64,000 nt of DNA from assembly GCA_036924285.1 (NCBI GenBank), contig JAYKYS010000005.1, forward strand, positions 9,424,001 to 9,488,000, written 5' to 3'. Below the pieces are notes generated by a model. The model worked only from the letters and a program-made list of their open reading frames with translations, was not told where the DNA came from and ran no database searches. The position numbers were made by a program, and so were the translations under genes. Below, piece after piece: positions 1 to 12,676 of the stretch. Numbering within the stretch: position 1 is the stretch's first letter; every line of letters starts with the position of its first letter. This DNA comes from Asterella californica (Eukaryota; Streptophyta; Marchantiopsida; Marchantiales; Aytoniaceae).

Positions 1-719
1 TAGTGCAGTACTTGATATTCCTGTTCGTTAATGATTTTGAGCAGCAGAAGAATGAGCATATGGATGAAGTAGTGTGGATGGGCAAATGGATGAAGCATCA
101 AACAATGATGACAAATTTCTGCGTGACGTTAATGCAAAGGGAAAGTGCTACAAAATCAGAACAAATATATGAATAGGTACAATAGTTGAACTCAACTAGC
201 AGATATAAACGAATGTGCCATAAACGACAATGATTGATCGCTCTGAAGCTACCACCATCACCTCCATAATTCACTTCTTGGTAACCTTGAAAGGTACAAA
301 AAAGTAAAATCTTTCACTTTGGGTATATCGAGGTCTAATTGTTGTGAGAAGAATACATCCAAGTAAAAACCTCTTTACTAGATATGCAATAAAGAAATTC
401 GCCTTAATGTATTGCATCATTTTAATGTTACAGCGACACATATAGGAAATCTTTTCTAACCCAATCTTTTCACAATTGTATATAGCATATTATGTCTTTG
501 AATACTAAATTTATTAAAATATTATGGAGTAGAGTAGGTCAAGGATATTCACAAGTTGATATGTCATGACTCACTAAGGACGAATAGTCTATCAACAATC
601 AAGAATTGATATCAAAAAACATCTCTTGTTAAATATCAAATTTGACAACTAATTTGATATGATTATGAAATTTAATATAATTATAAAATTTAATGATTAT
701 AATTTAATATAATTATAAA

Positions 720-1010
720 ATCAATATTTATAATTTAAACAATTAGAGAGTTCATAATTATAATTTCAGTAGTTACGAATATCAATAACTATGACCTGAA
801 CAGTTTTAAAAATCCAATAACTATAATTTAAACAATTAGAGAGTTAAATAATTATAATTTCAATAGTTACGAATATCGATAACTATAACCTGAACAGTTA
901 CAAAAATTCGATAACTATAATTTAAATAATTATAAAAATCAGTAACTTTAATTTAAATAATTACAGAAGTTGATAACTACAATTTAAACAATTATAAAAA
1001 TTGATTCTAT
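720..1010. repeat. AT-rich 93-bp tandem repeat
   Basis: The segment starting AACAATTAGAGAGTT at 738 recurs at 831, a 93-bp period, with a third degenerate unit from about 924. Each unit carries TAGTTACGAATATC and CCTGAACAGTT blocks. The sequence is over 75% A+T. Confidence 0.75.
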
Positions 1011-1064
1011 ACTTTGATATCAATAAATTCTTTGTAATATCAAACTTGTTTTCTTCATATCAAC

Positions 1065-1200
1065 GATCCTGACTCAGAATTTCCGATATACATTATTAAT
1101 GCCTCTCCCTAAGGTCATATCAACTGTTGATTATTGATTGCTTTTCCATTCCCTGACTCACAATTGATGGTACACATTATTCATGCCTCTCCCTAAGGTT
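1065..1200. repeat. Short direct repeat
   Basis: A segment ending TGCCTCTCCCTAAGGT occurs twice, at about 1069-1117 and 1154-1199. Both copies start CTGACTCA and are about 85 bp apart. No gene is recognised between 1 and 1999; the rest of that interval is AT-rich or featureless. Confidence 0.6.
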
Positions 1201-1999
1201 TGTGTGTTGTAGGAGATTTTTCCCTTTTCTGTTTGCCAATCCCAGACATCTGTCGGAAAGTATTTTGCTCTTTGTGGTGTCCCACAAACCCAAGTCCGGG
1301 GCCTTGTCTGACAACTTTCATTCTAGGATAACTTATCGGTTATATGTGTCATATTCTCTGCAAGCCTGCATAAATCACCTTTTCCATCTTCAGATGGAGA
1401 AGGTGGCAAGCTTAAACTTAACAATGGTTCTGAAAAGTGAAAAGAAGGATAACGGCACCTAATTATCCGAGAACCTCAACTGCAAGGTCAACAAAACATC
1501 CTCAAGGATGGTCACTCCTAATCAGGGCCCTTCCTTCTGCGGGAAGGACTCCACGAGTACGCGTCTATTACACTCTGACAACAGTGAAGTTAAGGACAGC
1601 GTAATCTTATATCTTGATTGCAAGATTTCTTGCAACACCGGGTGTAGCACTGGAGCACCTCAGGATCCAGACCGCCTACGGATGAAACGATACAACTCAC
1701 CAGCATTCTCCGCGTTCCTAAGAAACCGTTCGAGATAAGCCAACGTCAAAATGCCTACAGCCTAAAGCTCAAGAGAATTTGAAACGACTTGTGACGGACA
1801 ACTTGACGGTTAACATATCCATCTCACCAAAGATGCATTAGTTAAAGCGACTAACACCTTGAATCTGTAATTTATTTCTGTTATGGTACAATGGTGGCAT
1901 GTATAGTACCCTTGTAATCGCAGGGTAACTCTAAACTTTTGAATGAATGGAATCGAAAGTGCCTCAACAAGACACGCGTGCCCTTCCTCAACTGGGTCG

Positions 2000-4900
2000 T
2001 CAATCCGAAACTGGAATGGTATGATCTGCTTTCCTTTTCCGCCGCTTTCGGTCTACAAAAGCAGCCAGACGCTGCGTAGCAACTTTCAAATGATCGGGTG
2101 GCATAGATGCATAGCAAGCCCGGAAAAATCCAGGCTCCGCGTAATGGCAAGCCTTCCCTGCATACAATGATCAAACATATGTTTATGCGGGTAAGCCTAA
2201 TCCGACCTTCACTTCTCTCTCGTCCACATTCTCTCGAAAAGATAAAACTGATCTTCTAGAAACAACTAGGGACATACCAAAAAACTTGGCTACGGTACAA
2301 CTCCACGCAGTGAGGGGGTCTAATTTCGGGTGGAGCACTAACCGGGGGTAAGAATAACGCGACACTCGTCTCGCATCTCCTTCCACAAGCGATCTTCGCC
2401 CTCAAATGTCCGCTGTAGAATAAATCTCAAGGTGTAAGTACAGACTGCTTATCATCTTGGTCGCTTCTAGATGCACAGAATGTAGAAACCGTGCTTCGAG
2501 CGGACCCCTTAATGGACTACGTACCACAACAGATGTCATACAACACAGGAAGAGACGTAGCGACCACATTTACGCACCAAAGGACTCAACATTATCAAAA
2601 GGGATTGGCCAAAAAAATAAGCATATCGTTTCTCAGCAGCTGGATATATCCAAGAATCAGTACCTCGGGAAGTAGCGAACGTAAATCAAGCCAACAAAAC
2701 ATGGCTGCACATGCCGGCATATACACGACATTTTCAGCCCTCAACAAAGAAGTGAAAAGGTCGTACGACTTCTTCAAGCGCCTGTCAAACAAACCACAGG
2801 GGAAAGAGATATACAAGGTGTGGTGCTGTGGACTCTAGCTTGGACTGACGCCACATCTGATATATAAAACGACGTATAAAACGACGTAACATTCTCAAAC
2901 TGGAAACTTGAACTGCATTTGAACGAAACCCTGGATAAATCATTCCAGTGCAGGCTGCAGGTATACCACACGGATATCTCCACAAGCAACCTGGCACAAA
3001 ATCTTAAAATCTGAATACATAATCGAGAGGTAGTGCGGCTCCATCTTAGAAGGTTCAACAATAACGAAGAGAATTACTAGAATAAGGGGAACATCCTCAT
3101 ACAGGATTAAGGCACAGGGGCAGGAATAGAAGTACCGACCTGTTATTTTCAGCCACGTAAAAATCTACAAATTCCTCATCTTCAAGCATGATCGACAGAG
3201 CATGTTGAGTGTCATTAGACACTGCAGCAAACATGCCCATGTTCTGCCAGAACTGTACAGACATGAGACATACCAGGAGCAGACTTATTGTCTCCGAAAC
3301 AGAACTACGTCGACTTACCTGTCAATCATGTTCTTAAGCAAACGACCCAGAAGGAGTCCGTACACCAACCACGGTTATCAAACAAAACTTTTAACATCTC
3401 AACAGTATGGTAGCAACTCAACGAACGAACGGGCTCAGAAAGCAACCACACCTTATGCATGCCCTTGTTCCTCGTGTGGATACAGCCCACTCGGAAGCCG
3501 CTCATCCCGAAGTCCTTGCTCATTCCATATGCTGTATGCACCCTCTCCGCTACCGTCTTCTGTGATAACAGATTTTCTTTCACGGCAATACTGGCAACCT
3601 TCTCCATACTGATAAACTCATTTGCTGAAGGACTGCGGTACAACGAAAAGAACGGTTGCATTTTCACTGGTTATATGAAGAAATCGAATCGCAAGCAGCT
3701 GTGAAGCATCCCATGTATCCCAGGGTTTTGTCATCTTCGTAAAGATGATGAGAAGAACCCGGGCATGATGTTGAAAAATTTGAACCCGACATAAAGAGAC
3801 CACGGGTCGTGGAGTGAGACAAAACAAGTACCCGAATTTTGAGTTCGCATATATCTCGTCACACAAAACGTGCAGTCCCCGATTTACCGCCCATACTAAC
3901 AACTCCTGCCCGCAACCAAATACCCACACAGAAAGAGAATGTTAGCCACGGAAATTTTAAAGGGTATCCTGATAAGAGACAGCGGAGGCAACAACCGTAT
4001 GTTTAGTTGAAACAACTCAACTTACGAAGATCCAAGTGGAATCCTCACCTTTAACGTGGCTTCGGGGTAAAGAGTCCCCAGTGGATTGCCAGGATTGGTC
4101 ACCAGTAATACCCTGGGTTTAACCCCATTCTTCTCCGCGGCAAGGGCTGCTTCCTCCATCTCAACTGCTGTCGGAATGTAGGTTTGGGTATCCGCTGGTT
4201 GCACTGGTATAGGTTCCACTCCATTCTGCCATGACATAGTTAGGCAGTCAGACAGCACTCCGATGTTGCTATATTCCCTAGAAAAATGAAATCTTGTATT
4301 GTAATCTTAATCTCGACTGTCTACTTTACCAATGAAGCTCTGGTCCACACGTGATTAAAACCTGATATCGAAAATGTTCCTGAGCACCTAGAGCAGTGAA
4401 ACTAACTGTAATTGGCCAGGATCCAACCACATCCACCATAAACGAGTACTTACTCGTATTGCCATGTCGTTATCAAAAGCAGGAAAGTAGGGCGCGGGAA
4501 TAAGGCACCCATCCCCGGCATCACATGTTGCAAAGAAGAAGAGGTCCAACACCCTGCATGACGAGAGTATAAATTTACACACAGGATTTTATTCAACAAT
4601 CTGTTTGCTTACTAAGATATTTATATACAAATATTTTAGTTAAAGCAATTAATAACTCAAAGTGTCCCTTCCAAATGATAGTATCACGATATATTTTCTC
4701 AAATTTGGAAAAAAAGTTTAAGAAACAAGATTCCAAATTAGGGACAGTCAGTGACTGACTTGAACCGAATGAAAGCGGCCCTCGCCAGGACACATACCAA
4801 ATCTAACGGAGCCAGTACTAACGTACAACTTCGCTTCACCTAGTACACGAAGTTCCTAAGAGAAGCCTGGGTACAACAGACTAGGATGAGAACTACTTCT

Positions 4901-7900
4901 TATCAACCGGTCAGCCAGCAAGACTAATGCTGATCAGTACAAAAATCGAGAATCCCAGGTTCATGGTGATGTAGGCAATAACAAACTTGCGTTCGGGTGC
5001 GTCCGCTGCATGCTTTGCTACTGATATCTATTATGTGCGGGCATCTTCGCCACCTTCCAGTCTTTTCTCTGCTGAATTGCTTGTGTTACTTTCGGAGAGG
5101 ACGAACCCTCCTCCAAGCTCTTCACTCATAGCTTCTATCAGACTCTATGTTGTCCGCACGATTCCTTGGACTATATTGCCCGCAAGATCTCGGGGTAGTT
5201 TCAGTTCCTTCGCGAAGGGAAGGAAATGAAAGAGAAGAAAATGGACTTCAATTTGCGGGAGTTCCCACGGAGGAGACACAGAAGAATCCCCCCGTTCTTC
5301 TTGAATTAATGAAGCTCTTCGATGATATATGCTAGGACATGCGGGTTTATGTGTACTACCCACTTAAGGTACTATACGCTGGCAACCTTCCTACTTGCTC
5401 TGTACACGCCCAGAGAAGTACACGGAGCTAGCACAGAATGGAACGGATTGACTTGTAGCACAAGAACTACCCACACTACCACCCGTTACCCACCCGAAAC
5501 TACCCACTACCTATCTGTTATTCTATGATATATATTGGCACACGGGTAGAGCAGTTATTCTATGAGATATAGTAGCACACGGATAAAGCAGTTTTCGGTG
5601 ACAACAGTGACTTCCCCCGGACACTAAAGGTAAACCCCAAATGCAAGTACAAGGTGAGTAGCAAAGAGTGGTGAACATGTATGCTAACTTGGTTTGAGAA
5701 GTAGCATAATGTATATAACCGAGGATGGTCCAAAATGAAATGTGTAGAGAGAGCACATTTCATTTTGGTACCCCCTGGTAAGTAGGTGCATGACATGATA
5801 GATGTCCAATACAATACGCGATGGCTTACGATCCGTGAAAGGGAGCAGATAAAGCTGTAGAAAACAGCTGCAAACTTAAAACCAAAGAGTATAAGGGGGA
5901 CCAGTTAAGAAGATGATAGCAGAAGAACAATGCATTGATAGATAATCCAACTTACCGGGAATAATCGAACTAGCAATTCGCAACACTGAAGTGGACGAGA
6001 GGAGAAGGTTATATTCATACGTCGAGAATGGCAGATATGCTCAAGGACCACTCTCTAGTATAGAGGTAACATGCAATTAGACCACTCTCTGGTATAGAGG
6101 TAACACGCAATTAGCCCGGCCAAGTACACAGTAAGAAGCAATTAGGGGCCCAATGTGCGGTAACAATGCCGACTGGAATTAGCGAATTATTTTCGGGTGT
6201 GCCGATGGTAATGTGTAGTGCGAGGTTCCCCTTGGTATGAAGTCGAGTGCGACAGGGCAATGACAAGAGAAAAAATGCAATATGTACTTATGCAGTCTGA
6301 TCGCTTCCAAACCAAATTTAAACCCCATGCAGAAATGAAGACAAACTAGCTTTGTGTAATACAATCTTGAAATATGCGAAGGCTATCAAGGCAAAACGTA
6401 GATACAGATAGCCAAAGAATCCCGAGCAGGATAGAGTTAGTTGAAGTGAGTTGAGGAGCACGGATTTAGTGAGTGAATACAGGGAAAAGCCAGACAGAGG
6501 TATTAACTGAAGAACGTATTTTTGCCAGTCCATCACTGATGCATTTAGGTACTGAGTAGGTGTACTCTCAAGAACCTAATTACCACAGCAGAACACACTC
6601 CCGTTGCATGCACCGCAACCTGCTCTCTGAATTCATCAGCACCCAACAGAGAGGGTTAGGCTGTAGATGAGTAGGAAAAGTGATCAATCAGATGAAGACT
6701 TAACCGACTCATCAGGGCCTTGTCGGTCTAGGAGTTTCTGTTCAGTTCCGGGACATCTGACGGCAAACTCCCAGTCTTTGTGTAGTGATAGATCAGTGAC
6801 CTTGGCAACCAAACGGACACACATCGCTTTACCTAAACGTACGTGAAGAACGACAACAGCAACAAAGGAATAAGGAACTAGTACCGAAACTTGAAGGAGG
6901 TCGGCGCAGGAAACGTTTCAGGCACCAGCCAAATGAGGTGGACAGACTAGACCGAGCCAGAGTACACTGGAGCAGATGTTGTTGAAGGTAGAAACGCTGG
7001 ACATATTACTGTACTAACTACAGTACGTTGTTGCTGCTCTGTAAACATAATAGAGCAGAAATAGAAAGCCTAAAATAAGCCGGGAGTCAAGGAGCCTCTG
7101 GAGTCACAAGGTATAGAGTGAAAAAGAAAAAGAAAGTATGAGGTAGATCGGAGCGGAATTATAAACCGAGAGTCAACTACAGAAACGCAATCAAGAAGTA
7201 GACGTAGTGGGCAATGAATACCACACGACAAAAGAAGAAGCTTAGTAGCAATTCCCTCGACAAAAGTCTATCGGGCACAGCTGTAGGTGATGAATAGGTG
7301 TACACTGAGACCACCTAACTACCATTATTCTATGATATATATTCATAAAAGGGTAAAGCAGCTTTCTGAGAAAACAGCAACTTCGCCCGCACTTAGGTAA
7401 CCCCAAATATTTATGAACCCACGCAAGTACAAAGTGAGTAACAAAGAGTGGTAACATGTATGCTAACTTGGTTTGAGAAGTCAGCGAATGTATATAACCG
7501 AGGTCGGGCCAAGAGGAAATGTGTAGAGTGAGCACATTCCCAACATGGTACCCCCTGGTGGCTGTAAGACAAAATACAAGTACAGATGCGATGCCTAACG
7601 AGCTGAGCGTGAAAAAAACTATAAGTATAATATAGATCGACAAGTCTCAAAAGCAGAGAACATGAAGGGCAGGATATCTAGAAAAGGACGAACAAAACAC
7701 AAGGTACATCGTCTGGAGAAGCATACAGGCGGAATAATCGAGCCAGCAAATGCAAGACCAGAGTGTCAACCATGAAGAAAGTAGAGGTTATAAGCAATTC
7801 TCCCAACAAAGGTCACGTACACAGCTGTAGGTAATGAGTAGGTTTACACTGAAACACGTAACTACCACAAGGTACACACAGAGCATGCAACAGAACACTC

Positions 7901-10291
7901 TCCTGCCACATGCACCTCAACCGGCTCCCTGACTTCTATGATATACTAAACATACCGTGAGGGACTCGTTCTATTTCAAAGAACTACTGGCGGTACACCA
8001 CCTCGATGAAATAAAGTCTTAGGTAGGTGAATAATGTGTAGTCATACTCACGCAGTGACTCCACTCGAGATACAAATGTTGGACGTGTTAACCTGCAGAG
8101 CGAAAACCAAAACTTTCTTAAATAACCACTTGTGATATTCAAGACCGAGATTATTTAGAACGGAGGAAAAAGACAGAATACGGAGTTCGTCCCAAGAATC
8201 ACACGCCCATTGCACGGTCTAATACGGTTGAAGGAAAACTCAGAAAGCCAAATGGAGAATGACCCGCAGCACGGTGATCGGACAACATGAGAAATCATCC
8301 ACAAACTTGGCACTAGGACGAGGCACCGAACCTCCACACCCATGAACGTCCTCTCCATCATCTTAGCAATTGCATTTCGTAACCTATTGCCTCCTCTGAA
8401 GTCTCCGTACAGGCCGACAGTTGCAGGTACTTCTCGACAACTCCTGACGTTGAGAGAAAAGAAGGCTTGGGCAGTGTTATGGGCATTTCTACGAGTTTTT
8501 CTTGCTATGAAAATTGCGATTACTGAGTTGCACCGTATTGTCAGCAAATCATCAAACGCCTCCCACAAGAAGGAAACGAAGCGGATACAAAACAATGTCA
8601 ATGATCACCACCAGTACAGATTGCTACAGACCTGTAACAAAACTACTTCAATAACAATTTTGTGCGGTATTTGCATGCTTCTTAAGAAACGCAACATAAT
8701 ATTCCAGTACAAGGAACCCTATTGGTGTTGACTGGCTTCCCGAAGGAGCTCTCTTGGGTCACCAGCTAGCAATATGCTCCAATCTACAGTTCCCCACAAT
8801 ATAGCAGGACTCTGTACAATTGAAGAGGCATTAGAAACTACAACTTTCATCGTACTGTGCTCTCTAAAGAGCCACTTTGACTCATAAAAAAGCGTTGAAT
8901 TCAGATTCTACGTAGTCATTCCAGGATCCAAAGATAGTATCCTACGCTTAAAATCTGCGATATGGTAAACAGGAGTTCAAGTAGCAAGCTCATACCGAAT
9001 CTTATCATGGATGAGGTCAAAGGATAGCACGCTTTCAGCTGTTGCCATCTGAAATGAACACAAGCAAAGGCAGCAAATTACTTCTCAACACTTTCAGCAG
9101 GTAACAATTACATGCACTGACGTGTTCTTGCTTCACATACACAAAGTGAAGGTTAGAGAAAATGACAACATAAAATCCTCCCAACTAAAATCCGTAGCTA
9201 TCCTCCCAACTAAATTTCAGCTATGCACACTATCTGGCGCACGAACAATGTCTCTAGGGGATCCAAGAACGCTGTTCTTACCCCCCAGATCAACTCCCCA
9301 CACCCTCATGCATGTTACTAAAGTTACATTAGAGAGTTCGGGGACGTAAACGACCTATACGTTACAGAAAATGCTATCGTGCAAAGCTAACCTGCAAATA
9401 CACTGAATTGTTAACAACCATAAGGAACTGACACTATATCTTTTTAGTTGTTAAGTCCCGCTCTGAAAGCGAAGGCTCAACTTTACGTCCCAGTGCACAA
9501 TCTCCAATCCTTTCTTACATCGACTTGTAGTCTTCCCAGCAGTCAGTTGCGAGATTCTCTACCCGATAATCGTCCTCACAAATCTTTACTAATGAATAGT
9601 CTCCAGACAATTTTCACTTTCGTCAGGAAAAACAGAGACAGAGACAGGTAAAATATATGGTTTAGCAGACAACATTCTCATAAGCTCCCAACACTTCGAA
9701 ACCTCGCTGACCCGTATCGTGATAACAGCAGCACACGAACTTATTTGTGCTCTGTACCAGAGTGAGGGCTCCCAGCTAGATTATCGCTTTTCGCTTTCCA
9801 AAGGCCTAACCGGAGAGAATTCGAACCTACTCCGTCATGTCCCGAAAGCTCAGGTCGATTCCGAAAGTACCACAAAAAATCAACTACCAAAACGGAAATG
9901 ACACTCTGCACTTTCCAGATCGACTTCGTACATAGGATTCATCTGTCCCCAGAACAGCGCGTACAGGTGTTACAAGCTAATATGACAACTTACTACGCCT
10001 AGCTAGATGGCACTTGCTCGCATTCGAAAGAAATTCCAGGCCAGGCCAAGGTAACCGAACTGAAGCAGAGAGAAAGATGATAAAAACCGCCTGTGGACTT
10101 ACAAGAAAGTATCCCTCCAAATTCGTCGGAGTCCACTGTTTCGACTTCGCTTCATTAACGGCCTGAATGTATGGCGAAAATGGTGTAAGTGCCTTACTGC
10201 CCCGCTTCGAAAGCTGACACCTGGAGAGAGTCCCATTGATTTCCTCGTCGTCCCCCGAGAAGTGCACATCAGACGATCCGTTCTTCTTCAT
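2000..10291 (-). CDS. ACC synthase-like PLP-dependent aminotransferase, 10 exons, probable frameshift
   Basis: Class I/II aminotransferase of the 1-aminocyclopropane-1-carboxylate synthase (ACS) family. Exons on the minus strand: 10291-10103, 9048-8996, 8443-8303, 4553-4454, 4225-4049, 3905-3832, 3632-3319, 2781-2664, 2412-2343, 2157-2000 (TGA). Motifs in order: SKRGSKAL and TNLEGYF (N-terminus); ATAESVLSFD, matching the ACS AENQLS block; VGLYGDFRGGNRLRNAIAK; IPAPYFPAFDND; VTNPGNPLGT; VLCDEIYANSKFG (PLP contacts); YGMSKDFGMSGFRVG with the Schiff-base lysine; FCWLDLRSLLPE; and HYAEPGFFRACYA with the substrate-carboxylate arginine. The predicted length is about 464 residues, normal for the family. 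Phases agree at every junction except across exon 3632-3319, which is 314 nt and needs one more base; its first part reads in one frame and its end (LLKNMIDR) in another. The 3' donor of exon 8443-8303 (GTGGAT) is weak and the least certain boundary. In non-seed plants such proteins may be aminotransferases or C-S lyases rather than ethylene-forming ACS, so no symbol is given. Confidence 0.88.
5520..5830. repeat. Intronic structured repeat, copy 1
   Basis: Shares long stretches with 7320-7575, including TATGCTAACTTGGTTTGAGAA and GTATATAACCGAGG. It carries a perfect 15-bp hairpin: CCAAAATGAAATGTG at 5730-5744 pairs with 5754-5768 across a 9-nt loop. The surrounding gene is transcribed from the minus strand. 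No protein is encoded in any frame that I recognise. Confidence 0.65.
6047..6114. repeat. 34-bp tandem duplication
   Basis: Two adjacent 34-bp units (6047-6080 and 6081-6114) differing at two positions, each starting ACCACTCTCT. They lie inside the large intron of the aminotransferase gene. Confidence 0.85.
7320..7575. repeat. Intronic structured repeat, copy 2
   Basis: Second copy of the repeat at 5520-5830, in the same orientation. The hairpin region (about 7508-7548) is kept but pairs less well than in copy 1. It also contains the conserved core GTGAGTAACAAAG at about 7434-7446. Confidence 0.6.
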
Positions 10292-10720
10292 CACGGATCC
10301 CTCTCAGGCCTTGCAGAGCCTTCAACCCTCTACTCTCCTCTCGAACCACCACCTTCCCACGCCCCAGCTGTGAAACTCTCCTTCATCACTCCACTCTCTC
10401 GTCATCTCCCACCTCCATCTCGTCGCCGTCTTGTCACACGAATTCTGCTGTGCTGTGCACAAGCACTCACACGATCGACCCACCACCAACTCCAGCACAA
10501 AAAGCAGAGCACAGCACGGACCAACAGACGACCGACGGTCGGCTCTCGAGGGCTTGATCGATCGTTCCAACTAGCGGTAGCTTACAATCGCACAGCAGTA
10601 GCGCTAGCGGCTAGCCGCGCCAGAAGAGCCTCTTTTTCTCGTACAATGTAGGAGTGGCGGTGCGGGCAGGACATCATTTTTCTGCCGATCTTCTGCATCA
10701 TCGACATCCGTCTGGATTAC
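10292..10720 (-). promoter_or_regulatory. Probable 5'UTR/proximal promoter of the aminotransferase gene
   Basis: Immediately upstream of the ATG at 10291. The minus strand here is purine-rich (GA-rich), as is usual for plant 5'UTRs. No TATA box or transcription start could be fixed. A plus-strand open frame across this interval is best read as a by-product of the CT-rich composition. Confidence 0.35.
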
Positions 10721-12626
10721 TACAGACAGAACAGTACACAGGTACGGTAGTGGGTAAGTGGTGGGGATGATCATCTGCCATTCCTTCTATGTCCTTTGAT
10801 GCCATTCTATCGCCTCTCGCCCCTTCTATTCTGCCAAGTGGCCTTTTTCTGTCGATGACTCATCTCAAGACTCTCGATGGCCATGGCGGCATGGCATGGG
10901 TAAAGTAACGGAACATAACGACTATCTCTCAGTCTCAATCCTGTACAAGCTACTCTTGTTCTTATCGTACGCTCCCCAATTGATCGTTTGCTGCATCATG
11001 CATACCGCAGAAGGGCGCGCTTTATTGCAAAGCTGTCTGCGAACATAAAAGGTCAATTTCATCTAAAAGGCATGCCTCAAAAGGACAAATGGCTAAATAT
11101 TCCTCCATTCATTACGTACACAAAGAAAGCCACAGCGGGAGACCCAATTCACATCAGTTAGTAGCAGTTTCGCACTTCACATCGTAACCAGTATGGAACT
11201 ACAAGTAAGCGACGTATGATGAATAACAAATGGATGGATGACTTTATCCAAGAGAACAAGAGGAGACAAGAATTCTTTGCATCTAATTGATATACAAGAG
11301 ATGACGTAGTCTATTATAATAGCTCTCATGTGAGTCATGCCAGTTAAAGATCTCTGAAAAGTAATGAAAACACTATGCGCTAACATTTTTGACAGGAAAG
11401 GTTAGGGAATAAATTAGTGTGTAAATGAAATGAAGTTATTTCTGAATCCGGTCCACTACTCCTAGCAGCGTGAGACTCAACATTACACTTATGGGGTTCT
11501 GTCCTAATCTGTTGACAACTCCAGGGCTGCTTAACTCTTAATAGTTATAGAAACAATTGATCTTTTATAACAGTTTACCATATAAATTGTATATAATATT
11601 ATATTTATTGATAACATAAAATAAAACACAGTTGGATGTACAAAGCAGTGGGGGAAGGATATTGACCTATCATCACTTGGCACGGATAATACTTATGGTT
11701 TACATATATTGCATTATGTTGAAGGGACGTCATGAGGACCACTTCTTTGTCTTCCTTCCGCTTGCGGTAGTGTTATAGTTCCTCAAGTACCCATAGTAAT
11801 TTCTTTTCTATGTTACACTTTTGTATATTGTATGAGAGATTATCTTGTAACAAAATATTGTAATATTTGCCACATCAAATGTGCACCACATGCACTCTCG
11901 GAAGTTATTAACCAAAATATTAACAAATTGTAGTTAGTACACGGACTTTATTCCTCCACACTGAAAGTCGAATTGAAAACTATACTTCTCTATTTAGATA
12001 ATTATTCCTATAACCAAAAGAAGTTGTAACTAGAATTAGAAAATGTTCGCAAATTCGTTTTAAAATTTTAGATTGTTTTTGTTTTTTGAGGGGGAAATAA
12101 AAATATAAGTTCCTACGTGTTAAATGCATTGTGAGGTGAGAAAACATTACGATACTGTGTTACGAGATGTTTAGTGATGTAATACTTTAATATGCATGCA
12201 AGATAAACTTTGAGGAAGTTTTTGTCCGCTTTTTGTTATCAGAAAAGATATAAGCATTATATGAAAGAAAAATAAATATTAAATAATAATTACACCTTGA
12301 GTTGAGAGACGATCCAAACATAATCTATAAAAATACCACGGGCAGACACATTTCTGAAACTACATATTCGAGAGGTTACTCACAAACACATAGATTTAAT
12401 TCATTACTTAAATTTTTCCTAACGAGAAGACTAGATAATAAATTAAACCATTGCATAGTTACCTCATCCATCAGAATATGGAAGAGGTGAATAATATGCA
12501 AGGAAGACACAAAAATTCTATAAAAGATAAATTGTGAAATATACTTAGTAACTTAAACACCACATCAAGAGTATGATACTATGTAGCTGAGGCTGCTTAT
12601 TCACCACTCAAGTGTACATGGGTGTT

Positions 12627-12676
12627 TAATATATATTTCTAACCTTTCCGGCGGGAAGGGTTAGAAACATATATTA
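12627..12676. repeat. Imperfect inverted repeat (hairpin)
   Basis: Arms of about 23 nt around a short GGCG loop: TTTCTAACCTTTCC pairs with GGAAGGGTTAGAAA, extended by TAATATAT/ATATATTA. A related, weaker hairpin (CTAACCCTTCC / GGAAAGATTA) lies near 37612-37637, so this may be a repeat family rather than a local structure. Confidence 0.65.

Larger units (their letters stand above)
4554..8302 (-). other. Large repeat-filled third intron of the aminotransferase gene
   Basis: This 3.75-kb interval separates the exon ending near LVLVPS from the exon starting VLDLFFFATC. Other introns of the gene are 143-1054 bp. It has no convincing coding sequence. It contains two copies of a hairpin-bearing repeat (5520-5830 and 7320-7575). 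A short block beginning near GTAGGTAATGAGTAGGT recurs at about 6544, 7284 and 7821. A further block starting near GGAATAATCGA recurs at about 5959 and 7731. There is also a 34-bp tandem duplication at 6047-6114. The order of blocks suggests diverged tandem duplication of a unit of roughly 1.5-1.8 kb. Confidence 0.7.

Noticed and set aside
4795..4850. Possible extra aminotransferase exon (KLYVSTGSVRFG on the minus strand)
   Set aside because: Its donor phase does not fit the next exon, and the preceding exon at 8443-8303 already supplies the matching segment in phase.
4990..5363. Minus-strand open frames with a hydrophobic stretch in the aminotransferase intron
   Set aside because: Stops divide them, no splice pattern fits, and there is no similarity to the ACS N-terminus, which was found at 10.29-8.3 kb instead.
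8342..8731. 129-codon plus-strand open frame
   Set aside because: It lies opposite the aminotransferase exon 8443-8303 and its flanking introns; it is an antisense by-product.
10262..10651. 129-codon plus-strand open frame upstream of the aminotransferase
   Set aside because: It overlaps the 5' end of exon 1 and CT-rich UTR sequence. The composition (Pro/Ser/Arg-rich) is typical of chance frames in such DNA.
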